Under the pieces are notes generated by a model. The model had not been told where the DNA came from. It searched no databases and saw nothing but the letters and a program-made list of their open reading frames with translations. Shown here in pieces: positions 25,777 through 34,830 of a stretch of DNA of 64,000 bases. Both the position numbers and the translations under genes were made by a program. Position 1 is the first letter of the stretch. Each line of letters begins with the position of its first letter. Source of the DNA: Pedobacter frigiditerrae (GTDB lineage: Bacteria; Bacteroidota; Bacteroidia; Sphingobacteriales; Sphingobacteriaceae); NCBI RefSeq assembly GCF_004331645.1, contig NZ_SJSK01000001.1, positions 124,001 through 188,000 of the forward strand. The letters run 5' to 3'.

Positions 25777-27249
25777 TTATTTTTTTGCGTAATCTTCTAG
25801 GTTAACACTATCAAACTTTTCTAAAGACCCTACATAGTCTGCAACTTGTTCCTTATCTAAGTGTCCTTCTTCAATCAATTCTTTCTTAGCTTGCTCACTT
25901 GCACTCTTCAATAATAACTTTACCTCTGCAATTGCGATAGATGGTAATACTCTTAAGAATAACAAGAACAAAGTAAAGAATACACCAATTGAGCCAACAA
26001 ATACACTCACATCAACCCAAGTTGGTGTAAAATCTGTCCAACTTGATGGTAAATAATCACGGTGTAATGAAGTTACGATAATTACGAAACGCTCGAACCA
26101 CATACCTATGTTTACTACAATTGATAAAATCCAGGTAGCTGCAATATTAGTACGAATCTTTTTGAACCATAACAGCTGTGGAGAGATCACGTTACATGTC
26201 ATCATCATCCAATATGCCCACCAGAATGGCCCTGTAGAACGGTTAATGAAAGCATATTGCTCATATTCTGAACCAGAATACCAAGCGATAAAGAACTCTG
26301 TTAAATAAGCTACCCCTACAATTGAACCGGTTAGGATGATGATCTTATTCATCGATTCGATATGGAACATGGTAATGTAGTTCTCTAGACCTAATACTTT
26401 ACGTACAACTAATAATAAGGTTAATACCATGGCAAAGCCTGAGAAAATTGCACCAGCCACAAAATATGGAGGGAAAATGGTCGTATGCCATCCCGGAATT
26501 ACCGAGGTTGCAAAGTCCATTGATACGATAGTGTGTACTGAAAGTACAAGTGGAGTTGAAATACCTGCTAAGATTAATGATACCGCTTCAAAACGTTGCC
26601 AAGTTTTAACGTTACCATTCCATCCGAAAGAAAGAATAGTATAAACTTTTTTACGTACACCTGCAGCTCTATCTCTAATTGTTGCAATATCTGGTAATAA
26701 ACCTGTGTACCAGAATAATAATGATACTGAGAAGTAAGTAGAGATTGCAAACATATCCCATACCAATGGAGAGTTAAAGTTAACCCAAAGTGAACCAAAT
26801 TGGTTTGGCAATGGTAATACCCAATAAGCCAACCATGGTCTACCCATGTGAGATACTACGTAAGTTGCGGCACAGATAACAGCGAAAATGGTCATCGCCT
26901 CTGCTGAACGGTTAATGGAATTTCGCCAATTCTGACGGAAGAGTAATAGTACTGCAGAGATTAGTGTTCCTGCGTGACCAATACCTACCCACCATACGAA
27001 ACCGGTGATATCCCAAGCCCAACCTACTGTTTTATTTAATCCCCATGCTCCGATACCGAACCAGAAGGTATAACTAACGGCAACCACCCAAAGTGTAGCG
27101 CCACAAAGTGCGACGATAAAGCCAATCCACCAAGCCCTGTTCGGCTTGTTTTCTACTGGTAGTAAAATTTCATCCGTCATTTGTGCGTACGTGATGTTTT
27201 TACCAGTAATTAATGGTTCTCTTAAAATTGATTCGTTATGTCCTGACAT
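25777..27249 (-). CDS. actC: Alternative complex III quinol subunit ActC (NrfD-like)
   Basis: A 490-residue NrfD/PsrC-type protein with ten membrane helices. It shows the ActC blocks REPLITGKNITYAQMTDEI at the N-terminus, WGIGHAGTLISAVLLLFRQNWRNSINRSAEAMT, SHMGRPWLAYW and DFATSVIPGWHTTIFPPYFVAGA. ActC binds and oxidises menaquinol and hands electrons to the ActB iron-sulfur clusters, possibly coupling this to proton translocation. A short cytoplasmic C-terminal tail is charged. It is 22 bp after actB and 2 bp before actD. Confidence 0.94.
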   Translation of the reverse strand: MSGHNESILREPLITGKNITYAQMTDEILLPVENKPNRAWWIGFIVALCGATLWVVAVSYTFWFGIGAWGLNKTVGWAWDITGFVWWVGIGHAGTLISAVLLLFRQNWRNSINRSAEAMTIFAVICAATYVVSHMGRPWLAYWVLPLPNQFGSLWVNFNSPLVWDMFAISTYFSVSLLFWYTGLLPDIATIRDRAAGVRKKVYTILSFGWNGNVKTWQRFEAVSLILAGISTPLVLSVHTIVSMDFATSVIPGWHTTIFPPYFVAGAIFSGFAMVLTLLLVVRKVLGLENYITMFHIESMNKIIILTGSIVGVAYLTEFFIAWYSGSEYEQYAFINRSTGPFWWAYWMMMTCNVISPQLLWFKKIRTNIAATWILSIVVNIGMWFERFVIIVTSLHRDYLPSSWTDFTPTWVDVSVFVGSIGVFFTLFLLFLRVLPSIAIAEVKLLLKSASEQAKKELIEEGHLDKEQVADYVGSLEKFDSVNLEDYAKK

Positions 27250-27271
27250 AATTTATATTGCTAAGTACTGC

Positions 27272-30200
27272 TTACGCGTGTACTTCTTTAGTTTCTGAAT
27301 CTATATTTCTAATTTTTGTCATATAACCAATACCTGGTTGTACGTTGATCTCCTCTAAAACATAGTAGATACGTTCGCTCTTCAATGCTTTAGCAACTTC
27401 TGAATTTGGATCATTTTTATCTCCAAAGATAATTGCATTAGCAGAACAAGCTTGTTGACAAGCCATTTTGATATCTCCATCTTTTAAAGCACGTTTCTCC
27501 ATTTTAGCTGTTAATTTACCAGCTTGGATACGTTGAATACACATAGAGCATTTTTCCATTACCCCTCTAGAACGAGTAGTAACATCTGGATTTAATACTA
27601 ATTGTGTAAACTCATTATTTAAATAGTTATCGAAACGTGAATCATTCCAGTAGTTAAACCAGTTGAAACGACGAACTTTGTATGGACAGTTGTTTGCGCA
27701 ATAACGTGTACCTACACAACGGTTATAAGCCATGTGGTTTAAACCATCTGATGAGTGTACCGTTGCCAATACAGGACAAACTGTTTCGCACGGAGCGTGA
27801 TCACAGTGTTGGCACATCATTGGTTGGTGAACTACAGAAACATTGTTCATTTGATTTTCTTCCAAATGCGCAATTTCTTTCTCTTTAGTTACTGCATTAG
27901 ATCCTTCTTCGTGACCATGAGCTGCTTCTGCATGTGCAGCAGGCTCTTGGTTATAGCTGTAGTAACGATCAATACGCAACCAGTGCATCTCTCTACGTCT
28001 ACGAACCTCGTCTTTACCAACAACAGGAATGTTATTTTCTACGTTACAAGCAACAATACAAGAACCACAACCAGTACAAGCATTCAAATCGATTGCCATT
28101 ACCCAGTCATTACCTAATTTCTCATATTTATCGGTAGTCCACAAATCGTAAACTTTATGTTTATGGTGGTTACCAGAACCTGCAGCAGGATCTTTTAAGT
28201 AATCTTTTAAAGTAGTTTCACGAATGATATTTCTTCCTTCAAAAGAATAGTGAGTTTGTGTTTGAGCTAATTCCTCTCTTCCGCCAGTTGATGATAAGGT
28301 AACTGTAGTAGCATATTTTAATGTGCCATTACTGAAACTTACAAAAGGGAAAGCATTTTTACCTACGTTGTTACCAGCTTTACCAGTTTTAGTACGTCCA
28401 TAACCCAAGGCAATAGAAGCAGTTCCCATTGCTTGACCTGGTTGAATTAAAATTGGAAGATCAATACCGTATCCTTTTTCGCCTTTAACAGTTAAGATAT
28501 CAAATTCTTTATATCCTAATTTTTCTGCTTGCTTAGGAGCTAAAGCGATATAGTTATCCCAAGTTACTTTTGAAACTGGATCTGGTAATTCTTGCAAGAA
28601 TGCATTGTTGGCATGTTTACCATCACGCATTGGAATACTTTCGTAAACTTGTAATTCTAGTCCGTCATTACCTTTTGCAACTAACGCTTTGCTACTTGCA
28701 GTGATTGATGAAGCAACAGCATCTAATGACATACTGAAGGTATAAGCACCTGCAGTTTTAGCGGTAGCACTAAATACACCTGTTTGTAATAAATCGTTCC
28801 AAGTTTTGCCTACAACTGGTAAAATGTTTTTCTCCCAATTGTTACGTACATATTGGTAGTAATCTTGAACAGCTGCGTCAGACCAAATTAATAAGCTTTG
28901 CTCTGCTTGACGAGAGTTAAATACAGGATTAATGGTTGGCTGAACGATTGAGTAAAATCCTTCGTAGCTATTTGCATCACCCCATGATTCTAAATAGTTA
29001 GGCGTAATAGCAACAACATCACAAAGACCAGCAGTTTCATCATCTCTATCTGCAAAAGATACTTTTAAAGCTACTTTAGCCAATGCATCAGTAAATGCTT
29101 TATTGTCGATGGCATCATAAGCTGGATTTGAATTCAAGAAGAAAACAGCAGCAACCTCGCCTCTATTCATCTCATTGATTAATTCAGCAAATTCTGCATC
29201 ATTACCTTCGTAACGTTTGCAAGCATTATCTAAATCAATTGTAGTACCATAACTACCAATAGCGGAGTTAATGGCATTTACTAAAATCTGGGTAGATACA
29301 TCATTAGAACCAGAAACCACTAATGATTTTCCTTTGTTCTGTAATAATTCTTTTGCAACTAATTTTAAGGCTTTATCTGCTGTTACATTGTTACCCAATG
29401 AACCACCAGCTAGACTTCCACCTGTAATCGCATTATATAAGGTAATTAATGCTGGTCCTTCCTCCGATAATTTAATTGGAACACGGGTATCAGCATTGGT
29501 ACCTGTTAAACTCATACCAGCTTCAAATTGAAAGTGGCGAGACATTTTCTTTTTCTCTAGTGACTTGTAATTTCTATTAGCAACATATTGAGCAGTGAAT
29601 TCTTCTCCGCTAATCCAAGTTCCTAAGAAATCTGCACCGAAACTTACAATAAGGTCTGCTTTATCGAAGTTATATTTTGGCAATACCGCTTTACCAAAGC
29701 TATTTTCATTTGCCTTGATGATACCTGTATAAGATACAGCATCGTATTGTACTAATTTTGTAGTAGGATATTTAACAGCAAAATCTGCAACAACTCCTTT
29801 AGCCGATGGGCTATTTAAGCTAGAAGAAACAATACGAATCTTTTTGCCAGAAGCTTGTGCTTTATTTAATTCGCCTTTAACAAACGTATCTAATTCAGAC
29901 CAACTAGTTTTAGCTTTCTTAAGAGAAGGATCTGTTAATTTAGATACATCATATAAATCTAAAACTGAAGCTTGTGCTTGTGCATCAGTACCAGTACTAA
30001 ATACACCTGCATTTGGATTAACCTCAATTTTAATAGGGCGACCAACTACTGTTTTTACCAATACGCTTTGACCTTTAAAAGTCGAAACGTAGAAATTTGG
30101 AATACCCGGAACAACCTCTTCTGGTCTAATTAAATAAGGAATTGATTTGGTTACAGGTGCTTTTTGGCAGGCAGCTAAAGTTACTGCACCCAACCCAAAG

Positions 30201-30370
30201 CCTAAGGCTTTTAAAAAGTCGCGGCGTGGTGTAACTGTACTTAATCCTGCCTCACTTAAAACATCTTCTATTGGAAGTGGCTCTGCAAATTCGTTTTTGT
30301 TGTTTTCAACAAAATCGGGAGTGTTTTTATACTCCTCTAAGCCTTTCCAGTATTTTTTATTGCTTTCCAT
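27272..30370 (-). CDS. actB: Alternative complex III iron-sulfur subunit ActB
   Basis: A 1032-residue fusion. An N-terminal twin-arginine signal (TPRRDFLKALGFG, about 47-59) directs export of the folded protein. The B1 part (about 60-740) is a molybdopterin-oxidoreductase-like domain that in this family lacks the cofactor. The B2 part (about 755-1032) is a ferredoxin domain with several Cys clusters: CTGCGSCIVACNVENNIP, MCQHCDHAPCETVCP, CVGTRYCANNCPYKVRR and KCSMCIQRIQ...CQQACSA. These clusters carry electrons from ActC toward the ActA hemes. A His/Glu-rich loop (AAHAEAAHGHEEG) interrupts the ferredoxin part. It lies 47 bp after actA. Confidence 0.94.
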   Translation of the reverse strand: MESNKKYWKGLEEYKNTPDFVENNKNEFAEPLPIEDVLSEAGLSTVTPRRDFLKALGFGLGAVTLAACQKAPVTKSIPYLIRPEEVVPGIPNFYVSTFKGQSVLVKTVVGRPIKIEVNPNAGVFSTGTDAQAQASVLDLYDVSKLTDPSLKKAKTSWSELDTFVKGELNKAQASGKKIRIVSSSLNSPSAKGVVADFAVKYPTTKLVQYDAVSYTGIIKANENSFGKAVLPKYNFDKADLIVSFGADFLGTWISGEEFTAQYVANRNYKSLEKKKMSRHFQFEAGMSLTGTNADTRVPIKLSEEGPALITLYNAITGGSLAGGSLGNNVTADKALKLVAKELLQNKGKSLVVSGSNDVSTQILVNAINSAIGSYGTTIDLDNACKRYEGNDAEFAELINEMNRGEVAAVFFLNSNPAYDAIDNKAFTDALAKVALKVSFADRDDETAGLCDVVAITPNYLESWGDANSYEGFYSIVQPTINPVFNSRQAEQSLLIWSDAAVQDYYQYVRNNWEKNILPVVGKTWNDLLQTGVFSATAKTAGAYTFSMSLDAVASSITASSKALVAKGNDGLELQVYESIPMRDGKHANNAFLQELPDPVSKVTWDNYIALAPKQAEKLGYKEFDILTVKGEKGYGIDLPILIQPGQAMGTASIALGYGRTKTGKAGNNVGKNAFPFVSFSNGTLKYATTVTLSSTGGREELAQTQTHYSFEGRNIIRETTLKDYLKDPAAGSGNHHKHKVYDLWTTDKYEKLGNDWVMAIDLNACTGCGSCIVACNVENNIPVVGKDEVRRRREMHWLRIDRYYSYNQEPAAHAEAAHGHEEGSNAVTKEKEIAHLEENQMNNVSVVHQPMMCQHCDHAPCETVCPVLATVHSSDGLNHMAYNRCVGTRYCANNCPYKVRRFNWFNYWNDSRFDNYLNNEFTQLVLNPDVTTRSRGVMEKCSMCIQRIQAGKLTAKMEKRALKDGDIKMACQQACSANAIIFGDKNDPNSEVAKALKSERIYYVLEEINVQPGIGYMTKIRNIDSETKEVHA

Positions 30371-30417
30371 TTAAGCTATATTACTGTTTATCGAACGTTC
30401 TTACTAAACTCTATTAA

Positions 30418-31710
30418 TTAATAATGGCACTTACCACACTCTAAACCACCTAGCATTGCTGGAGTGATTTTTTCTCCTTTTTTGATTTTCTCGTGTGCCT
30501 CAATGATTTTGGTATAGAAGGCATCATCTTTTTTGCCAGAAATATCAGCGTCTTTATGACAGTTGATACACCATTTCATTGTTAATGGCGAATACTGATA
30601 AATTTCTTCCATTGTGTTAACTGGACCATGGCAAGCAAAACAAACCGGATCTTTAGGGTTAAGGCCTTTTTCTTTACGGATAGCTGCTTCACCAACTACT
30701 ACGTGCTGAGAGTGGTTGAAGTAGGCGAAATCTGGCAAGTTGTGTACACGTACCCACTCGATTGGTTTTTCTTTAGTTTTATCGTATGTCTGTTTATCAG
30801 CATCATAACCTAAAGCATTATAAATCTTCATGATCTCTGGAGAAATCTGACCATCTTCTTTTCTAGCCTGTACGTTTTTGTGACAGTTCATACAAACGTT
30901 TAAAGAAGGAATAGTTGAGTTTTTAGACTTAAATGCACCGGTGTGGCAATATTGACAATCGATTTGATTGATACCAGCGTGTAATTCGTGAGAGAATTTA
31001 ATTGGCTGTACTGGTTGATAACCTGTGTGAACACCTGTTTCCCACATGCCCATCCAACCGAACGAACCAAGTACCATTACCAAACACAAAACGAAGAAGA
31101 ATACGAACTTCTTGTTTTTGAACAATCCTTTAACACCTGCAGCTAAAGAAACGTTTTCTTCTTCAACAACTACAATACCTTGTTTTTCTAGAATTAAACG
31201 TTCTAACATTTTTACTGCACGGCCTAAAACAACCAATACAATAATAGATAGTACGATAATTGCAACGATACCCAAGATAGAAAGCCCTGAAGCACCTTCG
31301 TCTTTTACCTCTGCGCCAGGAACTACAGCTACTTTTGGCTCACCTTCTTTAACGTAAGCCACAATGTTTAAAACTTGTGCATCTGTTAAAGTTGGGAAAG
31401 CAGTCATTTCTGAAGGCTTTAACTTTGACGCTTCGATCGCTTGTTTATTGCCTGAAGCAATTAAAGCTTGATTATTTTTAATCCATGGGATTAAAAACGA
31501 ATCATCAAGTGTTTTTACCAATTCTGTTAATGCCGGGCCCGTTCCATCATGATCTAATGCGTGACAAGAAGCACATTTACTTTTAAATAAAGTCTTGCCT
31601 TCCACTAAATCAGTTTGTGCTTGCGCTCCAGCTACCATTAAAAAAGATAAAGCAGCAAAAATGAATGCGGACTTTGAAACTTTCTTAAAAAATAATGAGA
31701 TATTCCTCAT
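30418..31710 (-). CDS. actA: Alternative complex III multiheme cytochrome ActA
   Basis: The ATG at 31710 is chosen: it opens a signal peptide (MRNISLFFKK to AGAQAQ), whereas the TTG at 31794 lies inside a promoter box. The 430-residue protein has an N-terminal monoheme cytochrome c domain (CASCH), a membrane helix (about 138-160) and a second helix region (about 195-215), then a multiheme domain with CQYCH, CMNCH, CFACH, CINCH and a C-terminal CGKCH. That makes six CxxCH motifs: one plus the five expected of pentaheme ActA. It passes electrons from ActB to ActE and the oxidase. It is the first gene of the act-cox operon. Confidence 0.92.
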   Translation of the reverse strand: MRNISLFFKKVSKSAFIFAALSFLMVAGAQAQTDLVEGKTLFKSKCASCHALDHDGTGPALTELVKTLDDSFLIPWIKNNQALIASGNKQAIEASKLKPSEMTAFPTLTDAQVLNIVAYVKEGEPKVAVVPGAEVKDEGASGLSILGIVAIIVLSIIVLVVLGRAVKMLERLILEKQGIVVVEEENVSLAAGVKGLFKNKKFVFFFVLCLVMVLGSFGWMGMWETGVHTGYQPVQPIKFSHELHAGINQIDCQYCHTGAFKSKNSTIPSLNVCMNCHKNVQARKEDGQISPEIMKIYNALGYDADKQTYDKTKEKPIEWVRVHNLPDFAYFNHSQHVVVGEAAIRKEKGLNPKDPVCFACHGPVNTMEEIYQYSPLTMKWCINCHKDADISGKKDDAFYTKIIEAHEKIKKGEKITPAMLGGLECGKCHY

Positions 31711-31791
31711 AATGAGTGTTTTATGCTTTTTATTGAAATAAATTTTAAATCTAGACGATGTTGTGACTGGTATCGCTCTTGAAGATTTGAA

Positions 31792-31818
31792 CAAAAGTAA
31801 AATTTATTAAGTTACCAA
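31792..31818 (-). promoter_or_regulatory. Promoter of the act-cox operon
   Basis: On the minus strand, TTG, 16 nt, then TACTTTTG, an exact TAnnTTTG -7 box. It lies about 80 nt upstream of the actA ATG at 31710, leaving a normal leader. Confidence 0.55.
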
Positions 31819-31887
31819 TGACATATTAATGACAGTGAAATACAATTTATAATCATTCTAAATTATTGAAATTTCAGCTTTAAACGC

Positions 31888-31922
31888 AAAAAAATCAACA
31901 ATTTTTAAATAACTGTTGATTT
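31888..31922 (-). terminator. Rho-independent terminator of DHS-like gene
   Basis: Minus-strand stem AAATCAACA / TGTTGATTT (9 bp, 13-base loop) with further T residues after it, about 95 bp past the stop at 32015. It ends the DHS-like transcript before the actA promoter. Confidence 0.75.
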
Positions 31923-32014
31923 CGATAGTCTTAAGTTTTCAAAAAAATTTGGAACTTAATATGCCAATAGTTAATAGACCATGAACCATAGCCTATCAAC
32001 TATTAACTAACGAA

Positions 32015-32995
32015 TTACATTTTCAAAATCCACGCAAAAATCAATGGAGCTACGATTGTTGCATCAGATTCTACAATGAATTTTGGTGTATGAATATCTA
32101 ATTTGCCCCAGGTAATTTTCTCATTTGGCACTGCACCAGAGTAAGATCCGTAAGATGTAGTAGAATCTGATATCTGGCAGAAATAGCTCCAAAAAGGAAT
32201 ATTTTCCATTTCCATATCTTGATATAACATGGGCACAACACAAATTGGAAAATCACCTGCAATACCCCCACCTATTTGGAAAAAGCCAATGCCTTTACCT
32301 GCTGAGTTTGCGATATACCAATCTGCCAACCAACCCATATACTCTATACCACTTTTCATTGTGATTGCTTTTAACTCACTTTTCATTACATAAGACGCAA
32401 AGATATTTCCCATTGTAGAATCTTCCCATCCTGGAACAACAATTGGTAAATTTTTTTCAGCTGCTGCCAACATCCATGAGTTTTTAGGGTCAATTTCATA
32501 ATATTGCTCCAAATCGCCACTTAACAACATTTTATACATGAACTCATGTGGAAAGTATCTTTCGCCTGCAGTATCTGCGTCTTTCCATATTTTATGGATG
32601 TGTTTTTGCAAACGACGAAATGCTTCTTCTTCAGGGATACAAGTATCGGTTACGCGGTTGTAATGGTTCTCTAATAAATCCCATTCATCCTGTGGACTTA
32701 AATCACGATAGTTTGGAACACGTTTATAATGTGAGTGTGCCACCAAGTTCATGATGTCTTCCTCTAAGTTTGCACCTGTACATGAAATGATAGCCACTTT
32801 ATCTTGTCTAATCATTTCTGCCAAAGAAATACCCAATTCTGCAGTACTCATAGCACCTGCAAGGGTAATCATCATTTTTCCACCTTCATCTAAATGGGTT
32901 TCATAACCTTTAGCGGCATCCATCATAGCCGCAGCGTTAAAATGAAGATAGTTAGTCTCCATGAATTTCGATATCGGTCCTCTTGTCGTACTCAT
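32015..32995 (-). CDS. Deoxyhypusine synthase-like protein
   Basis: The ATG at 32995 is preferred; the upstream TTG at 33022 overlaps a promoter box. The 326-residue protein matches the deoxyhypusine synthase fold throughout: LAGAMSTAELG and SCTGANLEED (NAD-binding segments), the VPGWEDSTMGN region, GGGIAGDFPI and, at the end, the active-site block ITWGKLD, whose Lys forms the enzyme-imine in the eukaryotic enzyme, followed by VESDATIVAPL. Bacteria have no hypusine on EF-P, so these homologues probably transfer aminobutyl groups between polyamines (homospermidine-like chemistry) rather than modify a protein. The gene stands alone, with its own promoter and terminator. Confidence 0.88.
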   Translation of the reverse strand: MSTTRGPISKFMETNYLHFNAAAMMDAAKGYETHLDEGGKMMITLAGAMSTAELGISLAEMIRQDKVAIISCTGANLEEDIMNLVAHSHYKRVPNYRDLSPQDEWDLLENHYNRVTDTCIPEEEAFRRLQKHIHKIWKDADTAGERYFPHEFMYKMLLSGDLEQYYEIDPKNSWMLAAAEKNLPIVVPGWEDSTMGNIFASYVMKSELKAITMKSGIEYMGWLADWYIANSAGKGIGFFQIGGGIAGDFPICVVPMLYQDMEMENIPFWSYFCQISDSTTSYGSYSGAVPNEKITWGKLDIHTPKFIVESDATIVAPLIFAWILKM

Positions 32996-33019
32996 TTCTA
33001 TATTTTTATTGTTCGGCTG

Positions 33020-33050
33020 CAAAAGTACAGTTTTTAGGTTAACTCCAAAA
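33020..33050 (-). promoter_or_regulatory. Promoter of the DHS-like gene
   Basis: Minus-strand TTTTG at 33050-33046, 18 nt, then TACTTTTG at 33027-33020. Both elements and the spacing fit the Bacteroidota vegetative promoter. It lies 24 nt upstream of the ATG at 32995. Confidence 0.65.
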
Positions 33051-33497
33051 GTTCATTGGTTCATTAGTATTATTGTTCACTTGCGCAGTTAAACTGTGCC
33101 ATTGGCATCTCTATGGAAAAAACGGTAATCATAAACTGCTAACTGAATTAGTTAAATACCTAAGTACAAAACCATCCTTAAAAATAGATTAGCTAACTAT
33201 CTCTTAGTCTTCCCTTAGTCCCCATACTTATTTCATTCGTATTATAGTCTTATTGAGTCCGAGTCTAAACCATAATCAATCCGCCTCAAGAGCACAGCCG
33301 ATGCGGACTTGATGCGGTCTTGCTAAGGGTAACATACGACTAAGGTGCAATGACAACTAAGGTAAGACAGACTATGACTGCAATGAGCCTTAATCTGAAT
33401 TATACCTATCAAGCCAATTTTAATCCCTTTAACAGGTTTGTGATGTGAGCCTAAAAGCAAGCTCTTTCAATAATTAAACATTTAAGCAATAATTCCT
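33051..33497. other. Gene-free spacer with inverted CTTAGTC/GACTAAG words
   Basis: No gene is visible. The right half has an unusual texture: CTTAGTC at 33203 and 33214, CCTTAGTC/GACTAAGG as an inverted pair at 33213-33220 and 33338-33345, ACTAAGG again at 33356, and a GATGCGG direct repeat near 33299-33317. The left part carries a diverged CCAAAGG-type palindrome (33099-33116). Confidence 0.5.
33099..33116. repeat. Diverged CCAAAGG palindrome, copy 3
   Basis: Matches the copies at 489-506 and 43005-43022 at 14 of 18 positions including the CATC loop. One of the stem changes (A to T) is matched by the opposite change (T to A) on the other arm. Confidence 0.4.
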
Positions 33498-33505
33498 TTA
33501 CTTTG
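33498..33505 (+). promoter_or_regulatory. Near -7 box TTACTTTG, leaderless arrangement
   Basis: Seven of eight match to TAnnTTTG, ending 5 nt before the ATG at 33511. The alternative GTG at 33505 is part of this box, which favours the ATG. Confidence 0.4.
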
Positions 33506-33510
33506 TGGCG

Positions 33511-34641
33511 ATGAAAAAATTCTTAATCCTTTTGTTGTTAACTATTTTGGTTAATCCGCTTTTGGCGCAAAAAAAACTAATTCAAAAGTTATTGTCTAAT
33601 GAAAAAGACACTACCCGCAAGGCCAGCTTTATGCCAATTCCAGTATTGGGCTATGCACAAGAAACTGGCTTTGAGTTTGGTTTAGGTGCACTTTATTCAT
33701 TTTATATGGATAGAAAAGATACAACTAACCGTAGTTCTAACTTTTCTGGAACAGCATCTTACTCTACCAAAAAAACATACAACCTAACTTTAAAAGGTGA
33801 TGCTTGGACACCAGGCAATAAATATCATTTTATTGGAGAACTTAAATTCAGAAAAACTCCATTTAACTTTTATGGCTTAGGAAATAATACTAATCAAAAA
33901 GATGAAGATAGGTTAGTACAACAGTTGATGAAAATCCAGCTTGATGCGGAGAAGACATTTATTAAAAATGCTTACACTGGACTTTCTATAGGATTTGAAG
34001 ATTATAATTTCACAGATAAAGTTGCAGGTGGAATTTATAGTACCTCTCCTATTTTATATGATAGAGCTGGTGGCTCAGTATTATATTTAGGAGTGTCTCA
34101 AAGCTATGATACTAGAAACTCTAACAATTATCCAACAAAAGGCTTTTTTGGAAGAGTAACTTATCAATACGCACCAGACATTTATGGCGGCAGTAATTTT
34201 ACTGGCAGTCAGGTAAAAGTCAATGTGCGTAATTTTTGGTCTTTGGCACCAAAAGTAGTTTTGGGTGTGCAAGGTCTATATCATACGGTGCAGGGAGATA
34301 AAACGCCTTTCTATTTGTTACCACAATTGGGTAACGACGAAATGATGCGTGGTTATTATACTGGTCGCTACCGCGATGAGAATTTATTGGCTGCCCAAGC
34401 AGAACTGCGTTATCGCTTCATGAACAGATTTGGCATTGTTGCCTTTGCAGGCGGAGGAAAAGTATTCGCCAACGGCAATTTCTCCTTACACGATTTAAAA
34501 CCGGATTATGGTTTTGGCGGAAGGTATTTCTTTGATACCGCCAAAGGCTTAAGTGTTCGTTTAGATTATGGTGTAGGGGAGAAAAAAGCTGACGAAAAAC
34601 GCCAAAGTGGAATGTATATTAGTTTGGCGGAGGCGTTTTAA
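33511..34641 (+). CDS. Outer-membrane beta-barrel protein (BamA/TamA-like)
   Basis: The ATG at 33511 gives 376 residues beginning with a signal peptide (MKKFLILLLLTILVNPLLAQ). The rest is built of alternating beta strands typical of the Omp85 surface-antigen barrel: FMPIPVLGYAQETGFEFGLG, SGTASYSTKKTYNLTLKG, YDTRNSNNYPTKGFFGRVTYQ and the late GIVAFAGGGKVF and LSVRLDYGVGE strands near the C-terminus. No POTRA domains precede it, so it is more like the small phylum-specific members (for example those partnering with phosphoesterases) than BamA itself. The protein ends with Phe, usual for barrel insertion. Function in transport or lipid handling is unknown. Confidence 0.85.
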   Translation: MKKFLILLLLTILVNPLLAQKKLIQKLLSNEKDTTRKASFMPIPVLGYAQETGFEFGLGALYSFYMDRKDTTNRSSNFSGTASYSTKKTYNLTLKGDAWTPGNKYHFIGELKFRKTPFNFYGLGNNTNQKDEDRLVQQLMKIQLDAEKTFIKNAYTGLSIGFEDYNFTDKVAGGIYSTSPILYDRAGGSVLYLGVSQSYDTRNSNNYPTKGFFGRVTYQYAPDIYGGSNFTGSQVKVNVRNFWSLAPKVVLGVQGLYHTVQGDKTPFYLLPQLGNDEMMRGYYTGRYRDENLLAAQAELRYRFMNRFGIVAFAGGGKVFANGNFSLHDLKPDYGFGGRYFFDTAKGLSVRLDYGVGEKKADEKRQSGMYISLAEAF

Positions 34642-34648
34642 ATGTAAA

Positions 34649-34738
34649 ATTTGTCATTCTGAGCCTGCGAAGAATCTCTATTTGTGAATTCATCTTTTAG
34701 ATCCTTCCTTCGTCAGGATGACAAAACTCAAATTAGTG
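34649..34738. repeat. GTCAT...ATGAC intergenic element, copy 2
   Basis: About 90 bp whose left end reads TTTGTCATTCTGAG and right end CGTCAGGATGACAAAACT, with GCGAAGAATCTC and GATCCTTC between. The same blocks occur in inverted order at 5672-5749. It lies just past the barrel gene's stop. Confidence 0.65.
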
Positions 34739-34830
34739 GCTTTCATTTAAATTCTTTATCTCTTAGAAAATTTTCACAATTTAGCCTTATCCGCATTTGG
34801 CTAAAACCAGCTATGCTCAAATGGTTCATT

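Noticed and set aside
27755..28117. 120-codon frame opposite actB
   Set aside because: It is antisense to the Cys-rich ferredoxin part of actB, whose motifs are unmistakable; the frame is a shadow.
31711..31794. N-terminal extension of actA
   Set aside because: The TTG at 31794 overlaps a TACTTTTG promoter box and the signal peptide starts at ATG 31710.
34684..34830. N-terminal extension of the penicillin acylase gene
   Set aside because: These codons lie in an intergenic repeat element; a clear signal peptide starts at 34831.
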